Below are positions 10,427 to 18,564 of a DNA stretch of 31,120 nt, in pieces. Positions within the stretch are counted from its first letter, which is position 1. Each line of letters opens with the position of its first letter. Source of the stretch: Pseudomonadota bacterium (GTDB lineage Bacteria; Pseudomonadota; Alphaproteobacteria; Caulobacterales; Caulobacteraceae); contig JAEXZS010000019.1 of NCBI GenBank assembly GCA_023451375.1, positions 1-31,120 on the forward strand. Direction: 5' to 3'. A program made the position numbers and the translations under genes. The notes below the pieces were generated by a model that did not search any database, had not been told where the DNA came from, and saw only the letters and a program-made list of their open reading frames with translations.

Positions 10427-11325
10427 CGCGAAACTTCCGCGGGGCGGGTTAGGCGCACGATCTGGGGCCGCTCGCCGCCCAGGCGCAGCTCCGCCTCGTC
10501 GAGCACCTGGTCGGCGGACAGGACGTCGCCCTGTTGGCGGTAGTTGATGAGACGGTCCTCACCCTCCGGAGTCTTGGCGATGAGCACTGGCGTCGTTCCT
10601 GCATTTGGCGGAAGGACGATGTGGGTGGCCCTGCCATCGGAGAAGGCGGCGAGCGGCATCCATCGCGGCGCCCGTCCCACCGCCTTGAGGACATAGGTCT
10701 GCACAGGTCCAGACGCCGCGGGCGGCGTTTCGGGTTCGGAGAGCGGCGGCTGGACATCCCATGTCACCGCCGCGTTGAATCCGTTGGCCGAACCGCTGCG
10801 CAAGGCGATCAGGATCACCCGTCGACTGGTGGTGAGCACCATATTGGTCTCGAGATCCCGCTCGAGCGGCTTGATCAGGATGTGCGTCTGCTGAGCTGCG
10901 TCGTCGCCGGAGGTGGTTTCGGCGAGTTGCCAGCGCACTGTATCGCCCGCGGCCTTTGAAACGATGGTCTCGCCCGGAGCAAGGGTCAGGGTGGTCACTC
11001 GCATGGGCGCGGCCCAAACTTCGTAGATCCGACCGGGTCGCCATTCGAACACCTGGACGCCGCCAACGAAACGGTCAGCGCGCGACGTCTGCCGCGCCTC
11101 AGCATTCGCGGTTTCGATGGCGGAGCGGCCGAGCGCGACGGGTCCTTCGTGCGGCTCCGGCACGAGGCGGATGTCATCGGATCCCGGCGAGGGGGTGACC
11201 GCTATGGCGGCCGTTGACGGAATGACCGGTGCTTCCGGGCTGAGGCTGGCGGCTGTCGGCGCGCTGGCGCAGCCGCTCATATGGCCACTGGCTGCAATGA
11301 TCGTCAGGAGGCGTCGGGGGTCCAT
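10423..11325 (-). CDS. trbG: Conjugal transfer protein TrbG (VirB9-like lipoprotein)
   Basis: Outer-membrane core component of the secretion channel, 300 aa. A lipobox (IIAASGHMSGC, then A) suggests a lipoprotein. The VirB9 fold shows as GRIYEVWAAPMRVTTLTLAPGE, AGDTVRW, THILIKPLERDLETNMVLTTSRRVILIAL and, in the C-terminal domain, PQIVRLTRPAEVSR. I chose ATG 11325, which gives a proper lipoprotein signal and overlaps trbF by 22 bp. The open frame extends to 11466 but that part lies inside trbF. Confidence 0.9.
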   Translation of the reverse strand: MDPRRLLTIIAASGHMSGCASAPTAASLSPEAPVIPSTAAIAVTPSPGSDDIRLVPEPHEGPVALGRSAIETANAEARQTSRADRFVGGVQVFEWRPGRIYEVWAAPMRVTTLTLAPGETIVSKAAGDTVRWQLAETTSGDDAAQQTHILIKPLERDLETNMVLTTSRRVILIALRSGSANGFNAAVTWDVQPPLSEPETPPAASGPVQTYVLKAVGRAPRWMPLAAFSDGRATHIVLPPNAGTTPVLIAKTPEGEDRLINYRQQGDVLSADQVLDEAELRLGGERPQIVRLTRPAEVSR

Positions 11326-11990
11326 GAGACGGTCTCGATTTTCAGGCCAAGGGGGTTCTTCATCAGCGCGGCCTCGGTCCGGGGCGGATCCAGGCGTGTG
11401 GTGATCAGCGCGCGCCAGCGCTCGGCCTGCAGCCGTTGTCCATTCAAGAACCGCGTCTCGCGCCACTGCAGGTCATAGGTTCTAGGACTGCGGCGAACGA
11501 CATTGAGGATTTCGACCTGGATCGCCTCGCGCCCGACATCGGCGAAGGGATCGTGTTCGGAGGCCCAATCATTGAGGAAGGCGGCGGCTGGCGGCGTGAC
11601 GAAGTCATAGGCGGCCAGCCAATTCTGTCTGATCACGATCGGATCGATGGACTTGGATCGCACCGCCCGTATCCACGTCGCCAGGGAATGCGCGACCTGC
11701 GCCTCCGTCGGTTCGTAGCGGCCGTCGAGCGCCGTAATCTTCTGGGTCTCTCCCAGGGAAGAGATCTCGACGATGAAGGGCTTCACACTGGCCCGACCCG
11801 CCTCGACCCACCAACCGGCGCCGAGAAAGGCGGCTAGGCCTACAGATGCGAAAGCCATACGACGCCAGTTCCGGGCGTGGGCGAGGGCGAGCCCCATCCG
11901 ATCATCCCAGACCTGGCCGGCGCGCTGATAGGGTGTTGCGGCCGGTGCGGAGGACAGCCGGCGACGGAAGCGGGAGAAAGGGGACGTCAT
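11304..11990 (-). CDS. trbF: Conjugal transfer protein TrbF (VirB8-like)
   Basis: Inner-membrane assembly factor, 228 aa. It has a cytoplasmic N-terminus containing TPYQRAGQVWDDRMG, a motif conserved in TrbF. One membrane helix follows (MAFASVGLAAFLGAGWWVEAG, about 46-66), then a periplasmic VirB8-type NTF2-like domain (VKPFIVEISSLGETQKI, LQWRETRFLNGQRLQAERWRALITTRLDPP, NPLGLKIETVSWT). ATGA overlap with trbL upstream and overlap with trbG downstream fit one polycistronic message. Confidence 0.93.
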   Translation of the reverse strand: MTSPFSRFRRRLSSAPAATPYQRAGQVWDDRMGLALAHARNWRRMAFASVGLAAFLGAGWWVEAGRASVKPFIVEISSLGETQKITALDGRYEPTEAQVAHSLATWIRAVRSKSIDPIVIRQNWLAAYDFVTPPAAAFLNDWASEHDPFADVGREAIQVEILNVVRRSPRTYDLQWRETRFLNGQRLQAERWRALITTRLDPPRTEAALMKNPLGLKIETVSWTPDAS

Positions 11991-13231
11991 TGGGACTCCT
12001 CCGGATTGAGGCGCGGCGACAGCGAGCCGCTGGTCTCGCTTCCCGGCGCGAGGCTCCGGGCGGCGTTGGCGGCGAAGAAGGCGCGCAAGGCGACGGACCG
12101 ACCGTCGGACGGCTCGCCAGCAGCCGCCTTCGACGCGACGCCGTCGTCACGCGCCTTGCCCCTAGGGGTTCTGTCTCCGCTTGATGCGAATGACGCCGAT
12201 CCGCTTCCGCCAGATCCTGGCGAAGGTCCGCGCGCTCCTGCGCCCGCCCCGTCAGGCCCCTGGGGCGGCCTGCGCTCCGCCGAAACGCCTGCGGCGCTCC
12301 GCGCGGGAGCGGCGATGCGGGCCGCGCCGCCCGCCAGCGCAGCGCCGCCCCTCGTCAGGCCAAGAGCGGCGACAGCGCCGCCGCCGGCGACGACCAGACC
12401 TCCGGAGACCGCCGCGCCAGCGCCGAGCGCCGGGCCGCCGGTGACCAGGGCGGCGGCCAGGTTGGGAATGAACACCGCGAGCATCGCCAGGAGCATGGCG
12501 GCGACAAGGATGGTCAGCGCCTCATAGACATCCGGATTGTCCGTGGGCTGGAGCTGATCGAAGACGGCGCGGGCGCCGGACACCACAATGGCCAAGGCCA
12601 GAACTTTCAGTCCGGCGGACACGACATACCCCAGTGGTCGTTCCGCCAGAAAGGCTGACCGGCCCCAGATGCCGAAGGGCAAGAGGATGAAGCCTCCAAG
12701 CGTGACGATCTTGAACTCGAGCAGCGAGACGATGATCTGCAGGGCGAGCACGGCGAAGGCGACGAGAATGCCGATCATGGCGAGGCCGAGGATCAAGGCG
12801 TCCGCCATGTTGCCGACTACATCGAGGGGATTGGCGACGGGGGCGGGCGTCTCCCCCAGCGCTTTCACAATGCTCCAGCCCTGTGCGAGGATGGCGCCCG
12901 GATTAAGAAAGTCCTCTCGGCTGAGGCCGCCGCCGCCGGCTGTAAGGCCCAGTTCGATGAAGCCGGCGTAGATCGTTTCCGACAGCCGCTGCCAGTCGTT
13001 GATCAGATAGGCGAAGGCGCCGATCAGAAGCACCTTCCCGAAACCGGCGGCCAGCACCTCCCGTTGAGCCGAGAGCGCCCACTGGATGCCGGTAAGGGCG
13101 ACGACCAGGGCGATCATCAGGCCAAAGACGCCGTTGACCTCGCTCTGCAGGGCCGCAAACCCCGCCGAGACAGTGTCGGAGAAGGCGACCATGAGCGCAT
13201 TGGGGGTCTCCACGCCAACGCCCTGAACCAT
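11987..13231 (-). CDS. trbL: P-type conjugative transfer protein TrbL (VirB6-like)
   Basis: Polytopic inner-membrane channel subunit of 414 aa. About five to seven hydrophobic helices are visible (GLMIALVVALTGIQWAL, VLLIGAFAYLI, ALILGLAMIGILVAFAVLALQIIVSLL, VTLGGFILLPFGIWG, VVSAGLKVLALAIVVSG, ALTILVAAMLLAMLAVFIPNLAAALV). A low-complexity Ala/Gly/Pro/Ser/Arg C-terminal tail of about 130 residues follows, usual for TrbL. ATG 13231 has GGGAG eight bases upstream and leaves 4 bp after the trbJ stop. No trbK-like entry-exclusion gene fits between trbJ and trbL, where RP4-type clusters carry one. Confidence 0.92.
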   Translation of the reverse strand: MVQGVGVETPNALMVAFSDTVSAGFAALQSEVNGVFGLMIALVVALTGIQWALSAQREVLAAGFGKVLLIGAFAYLINDWQRLSETIYAGFIELGLTAGGGGLSREDFLNPGAILAQGWSIVKALGETPAPVANPLDVVGNMADALILGLAMIGILVAFAVLALQIIVSLLEFKIVTLGGFILLPFGIWGRSAFLAERPLGYVVSAGLKVLALAIVVSGARAVFDQLQPTDNPDVYEALTILVAAMLLAMLAVFIPNLAAALVTGGPALGAGAAVSGGLVVAGGGAVAALGLTRGGAALAGGAARIAAPARSAAGVSAERRPPQGPDGAGAGARGPSPGSGGSGSASFASSGDRTPRGKARDDGVASKAAAGEPSDGRSVALRAFFAANAARSLAPGSETSGSLSPRLNPEESQ

Positions 13232-13235
13232 GCGC

Positions 13236-13970
13236 TCAGCTCCCTGCCCGCCCCATCGGATCAAACCGCGGCGGTTGAGGCGGGGTCACCTCTCTCCCCC
13301 AGCGCCGGCTCCGCGCGGCGTCGCCCGCGGTTTCTTCTGCGACGCCGCGCGCCCTTTCCTCGGCCATCAGTCGCGACTGGGCGAGCAGAACCGTGCGGAG
13401 CCCAGCCAAGTCTTCGGCGAGGACAGCCAGAAGCTGGTTGGTGGATTGGACGGCCGCGGTCTGGCCCTCAGCGGCGTCACTTGCGGCGAGGGCGCCTTCC
13501 ACGCGCATAGCTCTAGCGCCTCCCGCGCGCTGAAGCTGGGCGGCCGTGCGAGCCAGATCCTCCGCTGTTCGGCGAGCGGCCGCGCTTCGCGCTTGACCCT
13601 GCTGGATCATGCGCAGGAGGTCCGAGCCATTGGCGGCTTCGGGATAGAGGTCCTGAAACTGCCGTTCGACCTCTTCCAAGGTGCTGGACAGACCTCGAAC
13701 AGAGCGGGCGAGCTCCGCCATGTCTTGAAGAGACTGTCGGCTGTCCGCCAAGTGGCTGTAGGGCGAGGCCGCCAAGCTCCGCGCCTCATTCGCCAGGCTC
13801 TCGAGCTGGCGCGCAGCCTGTAGCGCGTTCTCGAGGTGGTTTTTGGGATCAAATACGACGTGTTGCGCCGTTGCGGCTCCCGGCGCGGCCAGTGAGATGA
13901 ACAGGGCGACGGCAGCGCCGGGGCCAGCCAGATCAGCTAGCGTCAAACGCATCGAACACGGCGTCGACAT
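13236..13970 (-). CDS. trbJ: P-type conjugative transfer protein TrbJ (VirB5-like)
   Basis: Periplasmic or pilus-tip protein, 244 aa. It has a signal peptide (about residues 1-35, ending APGAATAQ), then QHVVFDPKNHLENALQAARQLESLANEARSL, the TrbJ signature with 'VFDPxNxxxN'. Long helical stretches follow (SLQDMAELARSVRGLSSTLEEVERQF, AAVQSTNQLLAVLAEDLAGLRTVLLAQSRLMAEE). ATG 13970 is chosen because AAAGGAG lies six bases upstream. The start overlaps the end of trbE by 38 bp. Confidence 0.92.
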   Translation of the reverse strand: MSTPCSMRLTLADLAGPGAAVALFISLAAPGAATAQHVVFDPKNHLENALQAARQLESLANEARSLAASPYSHLADSRQSLQDMAELARSVRGLSSTLEEVERQFQDLYPEAANGSDLLRMIQQGQARSAAARRTAEDLARTAAQLQRAGGARAMRVEGALAASDAAEGQTAAVQSTNQLLAVLAEDLAGLRTVLLAQSRLMAEERARGVAEETAGDAARSRRWGREVTPPQPPRFDPMGRAGS

Positions 13971-16347
13971 GAGAGACTCCTTTGGCTTTGAGAAAGGCGC
14001 GGGCGAAGCCGGCGCCGTCGCCATGCTCCAGAATCTGGTCGATGAGAGCGTGATCCTCCGGGGCGCCGGCCCCGCAGAGCGCCAGCGCGGCGCCCTCAAG
14101 ACGAAGGTCGAACAGCCGCCGCCCATGGGGTTGGCGCCAATAGTAGGCTCGCTTCGGCGGCGCATAGGCGATCAGCTCAAGCTGACGCCGATTCAGACCG
14201 AACCGACTGTAAAGCTCGGCCGACCCGGGCTCGAGCGCCCTCGGATTGGGTAAGAAGACCTGAGTGGGGCAGCTCTCAATGAGACTGGCTGCAATCGATG
14301 AGGCGGCGACGTCGTCCAAGCTTTGGGTGGCGAAGACGACCGCCACGCGCTTCTTGCGCAGTGTCTTGAGCCATTCGCGGATACGAGCCGCAAAGGCGGT
14401 GGAATCGAGGAACAGCCAGGCTTCATCGAGAACCAGCAGGGTAGGACGGCCGTCAAACGTGGTCTCGAGATGACGAAACAGCGCGCCCAGGACCGGGGCG
14501 ACCGCGCTGGGCGTCCCCATGACTGTCTCCAGTTCGAAAGCCTCGAACCGCGTGGCGCCGGGCGTCTCGCCGTCGCTGTCCAAAAGTGCGCCGTATGGAC
14601 CGTCCAGGGTGAAGGGCTGAAGTGCTGCGGCCACCGGCCGATCCTGTAGAAGGCCGCAGAAGAGGCTGAGCGTTCGCTGGGCGGACGGCGAGCCCGCCAG
14701 CGCCTGCAGGGCCTCCCAGATTTCGGCGCGGCGCTGCGGCGAAGGCTCGAGGCCGGCGGATGCGGCGATATCGGCGATCCATTCCGCCGCCCAGGCCCTT
14801 TCACCGTGATCGTCGATGCGCGCGAGCGGCTTCAGCGACAATCCGCCCCCGGGCTCCAGCGCCCTCCAGCTTCCCTCGGCTGCGAGAGCGGCGGCGCGAA
14901 TGGATCGTCCCTTGTCCAGGAAGACGACGCGGCTGCCCGGATAGCGAAGCCATTGAAGCGCTAGGAAGGCGAGCAGCGCGCTCTTGCCTGATCCGGTCGG
15001 CCCTACCACCATGGCGTGCCCGACGTCACCGACGTGGAGGCATAGGCGAAAGGGCGTGGAGCCCGAGGTTCGCGCCACCGAAAGCGGCGGCCCCTGCAGA
15101 CAGGAATCCTCCGTCGCCCCCGCCCACACTGCGGAGACCGGCAGAAGGTCCGCCAGATTCAAGGTGGAGACCATCGGGCGGCGGACGTCGGCATAAGGCT
15201 CCCCAGGAAGAGAGCCCAGCCAGGCGTCGACCGCGTTGATGTCCTCGATCCGCGCGACAAGTCCCTGGGCGTTCAGGGCCGCCACGATCGCTCGCGCCTT
15301 GGCAACGGCGACGGCTTCATCCACGTCCAGCACCGAGACGGTGAGCGTCAGATATCCGAAGGCGCAGCTTTCAGCGCCGAGGGCCGCCAGCGCGCCGTCA
15401 CACTCCTCAACCTTTGAGATTGAATCGGTGTCGAGGAGAGGGACTTCCTCGCGAGTGATCGCTTCGCGCAGAAGAACGCCGATACCCTTGCGCTTGGCGA
15501 ACCATCGCTTGCGTAGACGAATGATCTCGTTCTCCGCCTCCACCTTGTCCATGGCGATCCATCGGGCGCTCCAACGATAGGGGAAGGGCAGATCGCTCAG
15601 CGCATCGAGCAGACCGGGGCGGGTGGCGGATGGCAGTGCGCGGATTGAGACGACCTTAAGCGCATGATCGTCGAGGCGGGGCGAAACGCCGCCCAGCAGC
15701 GGCGCGTCCGCGAGCCACGCATCCAGGAACATCGGCGTCTCGGGCGCGGCGAGGGTGAAGACCCTGGGTGAGATGCAGCCATGCAGCCAGGTGAGAAGGC
15801 CCTGATCGTCGAGCCGCGCGACCTCGGGAAGGGCGTCTTCAAGGAGATCGACCACGGCGCCGACCTCCCGCTCGTAGACGGCGAGAAGCGTTCGCCAATC
15901 CGCGCCCTCGCGCCTGTCAGCGCCGGTGAAGAGCCAGCCTTCCAGGCGTCGCCTTTCATCGGCGGGCGGCAGCCATGTCAGGCTCAGTCGATACTCGGTT
16001 TCGAAGGCGGGAGCCGCAGCCTCGAACGCGTGACGCCTCTCCTCCTCCACCAACCAGGCCGCCGCGACCTCGAAGCGGCTTTCAGGCCCGGCGTCCGCCC
16101 GCCGTCGGCAAGCTTCGACATGCAGGCACCAGCCGCTTCCAAGCCGCTTCAGCGCATTGTTCATGCGCGCCCGAACAGCCATCAACTCGTCCTCGGTGGA
16201 GGATTCCAGGTCGGGCCCGCGGAAGCGGATCCCGCTCAGGAAGGAGCCGTCCTTGTTCAGGATCACGCCGGGTGCGACGAGGGCGGCCCACGCCAGATGG
16301 TCGGCCAGCTGCGCCGGCCGCCTGCGATGTTCATCCAGGAATCGCAT
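13933..16347 (-). CDS. trbE: Conjugal transfer ATPase TrbE (VirB4-like)
   Basis: The large cytoplasmic ATPase that powers assembly of the P-type channel, 804 aa. The N-terminal CagE/TrbE domain includes HLAWAALVAPGVILNKDGSFL. Walker A is VVGPTGSGKSALL (449-459), Walker B is PTLLVLDEAWLFLD, and the downstream RKKRVAVVFATQSLDDVA matches VirB4 proteins. ATG 16347 starts the conserved MRFLDEHRRRP segment of this family; the frame open to 16446 overlaps trbD and is ignored. It starts 7 bp after trbD stops. Near full length, with no lesion seen. Confidence 0.95.
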   Translation of the reverse strand: MRFLDEHRRRPAQLADHLAWAALVAPGVILNKDGSFLSGIRFRGPDLESSTEDELMAVRARMNNALKRLGSGWCLHVEACRRRADAGPESRFEVAAAWLVEEERRHAFEAAAPAFETEYRLSLTWLPPADERRRLEGWLFTGADRREGADWRTLLAVYEREVGAVVDLLEDALPEVARLDDQGLLTWLHGCISPRVFTLAAPETPMFLDAWLADAPLLGGVSPRLDDHALKVVSIRALPSATRPGLLDALSDLPFPYRWSARWIAMDKVEAENEIIRLRKRWFAKRKGIGVLLREAITREEVPLLDTDSISKVEECDGALAALGAESCAFGYLTLTVSVLDVDEAVAVAKARAIVAALNAQGLVARIEDINAVDAWLGSLPGEPYADVRRPMVSTLNLADLLPVSAVWAGATEDSCLQGPPLSVARTSGSTPFRLCLHVGDVGHAMVVGPTGSGKSALLAFLALQWLRYPGSRVVFLDKGRSIRAAALAAEGSWRALEPGGGLSLKPLARIDDHGERAWAAEWIADIAASAGLEPSPQRRAEIWEALQALAGSPSAQRTLSLFCGLLQDRPVAAALQPFTLDGPYGALLDSDGETPGATRFEAFELETVMGTPSAVAPVLGALFRHLETTFDGRPTLLVLDEAWLFLDSTAFAARIREWLKTLRKKRVAVVFATQSLDDVAASSIAASLIESCPTQVFLPNPRALEPGSAELYSRFGLNRRQLELIAYAPPKRAYYWRQPHGRRLFDLRLEGAALALCGAGAPEDHALIDQILEHGDGAGFARAFLKAKGVSHVDAVFDAFDAS

Positions 16348-16354
16348 GGCGGGC

Positions 16355-16618
16355 CTAGGCGTCGAAAAAGGCGGGGCGCGTGAGGTGGCGCCGGAGAACG
16401 GCGAAGAAGAGCCGATCGACGCGCGCAGCCCAAACGCCGCAGGCATGCGCCGCCATCCACCAGATCACGCCGAGCCACCACAAGCGCATGCCCAGGCCGA
16501 TGGCTAAGGCGACGGTCCCCATGAGGATGGCGTAATTGCGCGGCATGCCCATGAGCAGCACGGGCTCGGCGAGGGCCTGTGCGACAGGAAGCTCATAACC
16601 CTCGCGCCTATGCGTCAT
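16355..16618 (-). CDS. trbD: Conjugal transfer protein TrbD (VirB3-like)
   Basis: Small inner-membrane protein of 87 aa that pairs with TrbE. It contains GYELPVAQALAEPVLLMGMPRNYAILMG, the VirB3/TrbD signature (pxxxxLtrP.l.lGvPr). Two membrane helices follow (NYAILMGTVALAIGLGMRL, WWLGVIWWMAAHACGVWAA), then DRLFFAVLRRHL. Start ATG 16618 shares its A with the trbC stop (TGATG). The longer open frame to 16918 is the shadow of trbC. Confidence 0.9.
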   Translation of the reverse strand: MTHRREGYELPVAQALAEPVLLMGMPRNYAILMGTVALAIGLGMRLWWLGVIWWMAAHACGVWAARVDRLFFAVLRRHLTRPAFFDA

Positions 16619-16938
16619 CAGCCGACCTCCACCCCGCCGGCGAAGCCGAAGAAGTCCAGGAAGAAGGTCGAAGCCGCAAAGGCGATAGACAGGCCCAGTA
16701 GAATCCCGAGGCCGCGCCGCATCGACGATCCGTTCTCGCTCATTGCCACGCCGACGCCGAACAGAACCACCGCGATGATGGCGGCCGCCTGAACGACCGG
16801 ACCGGTGATGGAGTCCACGATCTGCTGAAGCGGCCCCTCCCACGGCATGCCGGATCCTCCGGCGAACGCTGGCGCAGACAACATAGCCATCGCGGAACCA
16901 AACGCGCCGCCCACCCAATGCTTGAGACTACTCCACAT
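16618..16938 (-). CDS. trbC: Conjugative pilin TrbC (VirB2-like)
   Basis: Pilin precursor, 106 aa. It has a signal peptide (GSAMAMLSAPAFAGG) and two hydrophobic helices (VVQAAAIIAVVLFGVGVAM, GLGILLGLSIAFAASTFFLDFFGFAGG) joined by a short polar loop (SENGSSMRRG), the layout of VirB2/TrbC pilins. In RP4, TrbC is cut and cyclised by TraF, and a TraF gene is present here. AGGGGGG lies nine bases before the ATG. It is the first gene after a 231-bp gap from trbB, so it may have its own promoter. Confidence 0.92.
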   Translation of the reverse strand: MWSSLKHWVGGAFGSAMAMLSAPAFAGGSGMPWEGPLQQIVDSITGPVVQAAAIIAVVLFGVGVAMSENGSSMRRGLGILLGLSIAFAASTFFLDFFGFAGGVEVG

Positions 16939-17169
16939 CTGATCAATCCCCCCTACCAGAAGAACCCAACCTCAGTGAGCAACATTGATCAGCGCGTTCG
17001 TTTATCGTCAATAGGCATCGCAGGGGCTTTGAATATATTCACTCGCAATCGCCCAACACCTGCGCGTTATCCGACTATCATCTAAGTCTTCACGACTAGC
17101 ATCTGACTTGCCCTAACTTAGATCTAACCCTCCGATCTCGATCAACTCGACCCGAAGAAGGCATCCGCT
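16939..17169. promoter_or_regulatory. trbB-trbC spacer with AT-rich palindromes
   Basis: The only long break inside an otherwise overlapping operon, and visibly lower in GC than its flanks. It holds two perfect 10-bp palindromes, GAATATATTC at 17031-17040 and TTAGATCTAA at 17118-17127. A second promoter for trbC onward (minus strand) or a regulator site is plausible. No gene is seen here. Confidence 0.35.
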
Positions 17170-18126
17170 CTAAGTGATTTCTTCCGCCCTCCATCGGCCG
17201 CGTCGGTCCTCGTTCACGGTGAGAACGGCCTCTACGCGTCGGCCCTGGGGAGTTCGGCGGATGTGCACGACATGGTCGATCGATTGGCCGATCAGCCCCT
17301 CCGGCATGCGCACGCAGACTTCCGCGATCAGCGCCTCCACGCGGCGAAAAGCGTCCCGCGCCGTGTTCGCGTGCAGGGTCGATAGACCGCCTGGGTGTCC
17401 GGTGTTCCAGCTCTTCAGGGTTTCCAGCGCAGCAGCGCCGTCCCGCATTTCACCCACGACAATACGGTCCGGCCGCATTCGCAGCGCGTCGCGCACGAGA
17501 TCGACGATCCCGATCGGGGTTGGTCTGCGACGAGTGACGACCGACACCAAATCCCAGGCTGAGCATTGCAGCTCCGGCGTGTCCTCGATGAGGAAGACGC
17601 GGTCCGATGCGAACTCGGGCTCGGCGAGGAGCGCATTGGCCAGGGTCGTCTTGCCCGATCCAGTCCCCCCGGAGATGAGAATATTCTTGCGTTCGCGAAT
17701 GGCGGCGCGGAGCGCCTCCGCGTGGGACGCGGAGATCGCGCCGTCGCGTAAGTAGTCAGTCAGCCGGAAGATCGTAGAGGGGCGCTTGCGAATGGAAAAA
17801 GCGGGCCGCGCGCAGACGGGCGGCAGCAATCCATGGAAGCGCTCGCCTGTCTCCGGGAGCACACCGGACAGCCGAGGATCATCGACTGTCACGCTTTCTC
17901 CCATATAGTCCGCGACCAGGCGGATGGCTCGCGTGCGCGCATCATCAGAAAGCCGCTCCCCACTGTCCCTGCGCCCCACGCCGCCGCGGTCCAGCACGAC
18001 ACGACCGTCCGCATTGGCGAGAATTTCAACAACGTCAGCGTCAGCCAGCGCGGCCAGAATCGTCGGCCCAAGGGCGTGCCGCAGCGCATCAAGACGCCGC
18101 TCACGAATGATCGGATGCTCGAACAT
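17170..18126 (-). CDS. trbB: P-type conjugative transfer ATPase TrbB (VirB11-like)
   Basis: Hexameric secretion ATPase at the cytoplasmic base of the channel, 318 aa. It has the N-terminal domain of TrbB/VirB11 (VVEILANADGRVVLDRGG, MGESVTVDDPRLSGVLPETGERFHGLLPPVCARPAFSIRK). Walker A is ISGGTGSGKTTLANALL (151-167), the Asp box is RVFLIEDTPELQC, Walker B/His-box parts are RPDRIVVGEMRDGAAALETLKSWNTGHPGG, then STLHANTARDAFRR. Its ATG follows the stop of the copG-like gene directly (TGAATG). Confidence 0.95.
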   Translation of the reverse strand: MFEHPIIRERRLDALRHALGPTILAALADADVVEILANADGRVVLDRGGVGRRDSGERLSDDARTRAIRLVADYMGESVTVDDPRLSGVLPETGERFHGLLPPVCARPAFSIRKRPSTIFRLTDYLRDGAISASHAEALRAAIRERKNILISGGTGSGKTTLANALLAEPEFASDRVFLIEDTPELQCSAWDLVSVVTRRRPTPIGIVDLVRDALRMRPDRIVVGEMRDGAAALETLKSWNTGHPGGLSTLHANTARDAFRRVEALIAEVCVRMPEGLIGQSIDHVVHIRRTPQGRRVEAVLTVNEDRRGRWRAEEIT

Positions 18127-18564
18127 TCAGACGGGATCTGTCGCAGCGACCTCGTCGATCGGCCGGCTGCGACGGGGTCGGCTCGCCATGATGCGCTGCG
18201 CCGTTGCATCGAGCAGACGATCGATGCGGCGATCCACGGCCGCCTGCACAGTAGGATCCTCGTCAACGAAAGCGTCAGGCAGCCTCAGGAAGAAGGCCCG
18301 CGCCAACTCGACGACAAGCTCCTGGATGATCTGTAGATCGCCTGTGGTCAGCCGCATGTGGTCGCGCATGGCCGCCTCGAGCCTCAGCAACCTCTCCTCG
18401 GTTTCGCTCCGGGCGCTGTTCTCGAGACCCCGGGCGATCGCTCGCGCGGCGGCCTGGCTGAGAGTGATCCTGGCCGAACGCGCTTCTCGGTTGAGCGCGT
18501 TGGCGACGTCAGCATCGGAGATATAGGCCTGCACGCGGCAGGCCGTTCGACGTTCGCTAGCCAT
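18127..18564 (-). CDS. CopG-like (ribbon-helix-helix) conjugation accessory protein
   Basis: A 145-aa protein. The N-terminus (CRVQAYISDADVANALNREARSARITLSQAAARAIARGLE) has the strand-helix-helix pattern of CopG/Arc regulators. The rest is charged helices (TEERLLRLEAAMRDHMRLTTGDLQIIQELVVELARAFFLRLPD) suited to oligomerisation. A gene of this class between traG and trbB is usual in alphaproteobacterial integrative elements. It may control the operon or help nick-site recognition; neither is shown. Start ATG 18564 overlaps traG by 8 bp. Confidence 0.75.
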   Translation of the reverse strand: MASERRTACRVQAYISDADVANALNREARSARITLSQAAARAIARGLENSARSETEERLLRLEAAMRDHMRLTTGDLQIIQELVVELARAFFLRLPDAFVDEDPTVQAAVDRRIDRLLDATAQRIMASRPRRSRPIDEVAATDPV

